Shown here piece after piece: positions 63,890 to 64,000 of a stretch of DNA of 64,000 nt; position 1 is the first letter of the stretch; every line of letters begins with the position of its first letter. A program made the translations under genes and the position numbers. Under the pieces are notes generated by a model, which saw nothing but the letters and a program-made list of their open reading frames with translations, was not told where the DNA came from and ran no database searches. Location of the stretch: contig NW_004457342.1 in the NCBI RefSeq assembly GCF_000313135.1, positions 50,729 to 114,728 on the forward strand, written 5' to 3'. Origin of the DNA: Acanthamoeba castellanii str. Neff. Lineage: Eukaryota; Discosea; Longamoebia; Acanthamoebidae.

Positions 63890-64000
63890 GAAAATAAAAC
63901 CAATGCACATTGGGAAAAGAGTCAACAAATAAAAAACCCAATGCACATTGGGAAAAGAGTCAACAAATAAAAACCCCAATGTGCATTGGGAAAAGAGTTG
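63890..64000. repeat. Three tandem palindromic units
   Basis: Three copies of a roughly 40-bp unit: CCAATGCACATTGGGAAAAG twice, then CCAATGTGCATTGGGAAAAG, joined by GTCAACAAATAAAAA. The window ends inside the array. Confidence 0.9.

Overview
The window is a nuclear contig from an Acanthamoeba-type amoeba. Evidence for this is a profilin 3' exon close to Acanthamoeba profilin as I know it, GC-rich genes with many short GT-AG introns, a Ser/Thr kinase-ATPase-GAF-histidine kinase of the kind seen in amoebae and fungi, a Rab GTPase, and secreted Cys-rich and beta-helix proteins. Species cannot be fixed from sequence alone. There is one assembly gap (21 N, 11936-11956).

Layout. 1-303: profilin end. 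665-3677: an Enhancer-of-zeste-like SET gene almost without CpG. 3872-13708: the large hybrid histidine kinase, CpG-rich. 13740-15000: remnants of a second histidine kinase and an unknown degraded gene. 15144-19892: ordinary CpG-rich genes (small basic protein, ependymin-like secreted protein, probable mitochondrial protein, Rab). 19900-28800: transposon territory with a degraded transposase gene, two 18-bp coding minisatellites, SAP-like domains and a complete TTAA-flanked Kolobok-like element with 79-bp inverted repeats. 29034-35378: CpG-rich host genes (F-box pseudogene, beta-helix secreted protein and a fragment of its duplicate, Cys-rich secreted protein).

35381 to about 60650: a mosaic made mostly of tightly packed, largely intronless genes resembling a giant-virus gene complement. 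It includes a trimeric-fibre-like protein with NTAIG-type repeats, a kelch membrane protein, a receptor kinase with cyclase and second kinase domains, and many small membrane, zinc-ribbon and orphan proteins. It is interrupted by a host-like pocket (47.6-49.3 kb), a tandem F-box-like family (49.3-51.2 kb) and a Mutator-like transposon (51.3-54.2 kb). 60891-63755 is an unidentified multi-exon gene, again CpG-poor.

The unifying observation is mutational. The virus-like block, the transposons, the SET gene and the last gene are strongly but patchily depleted in CpG, and their reading frames are broken mainly by TGA where Arg (CGA) is expected. One 3.4-kb kinase frame carries six internal TGA, no TAA/TAG and no frameshift. 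The two transposon inverted repeats differ only at CpG sites, and an intronic palindrome with a central CG occurs in both deamination products (TG and CA). I infer that foreign DNA here was cytosine-methylated and is decaying by CpG deamination. No viral hallmark gene (capsid, polymerase B, packaging ATPase) was recognised, so the virus lineage is open.
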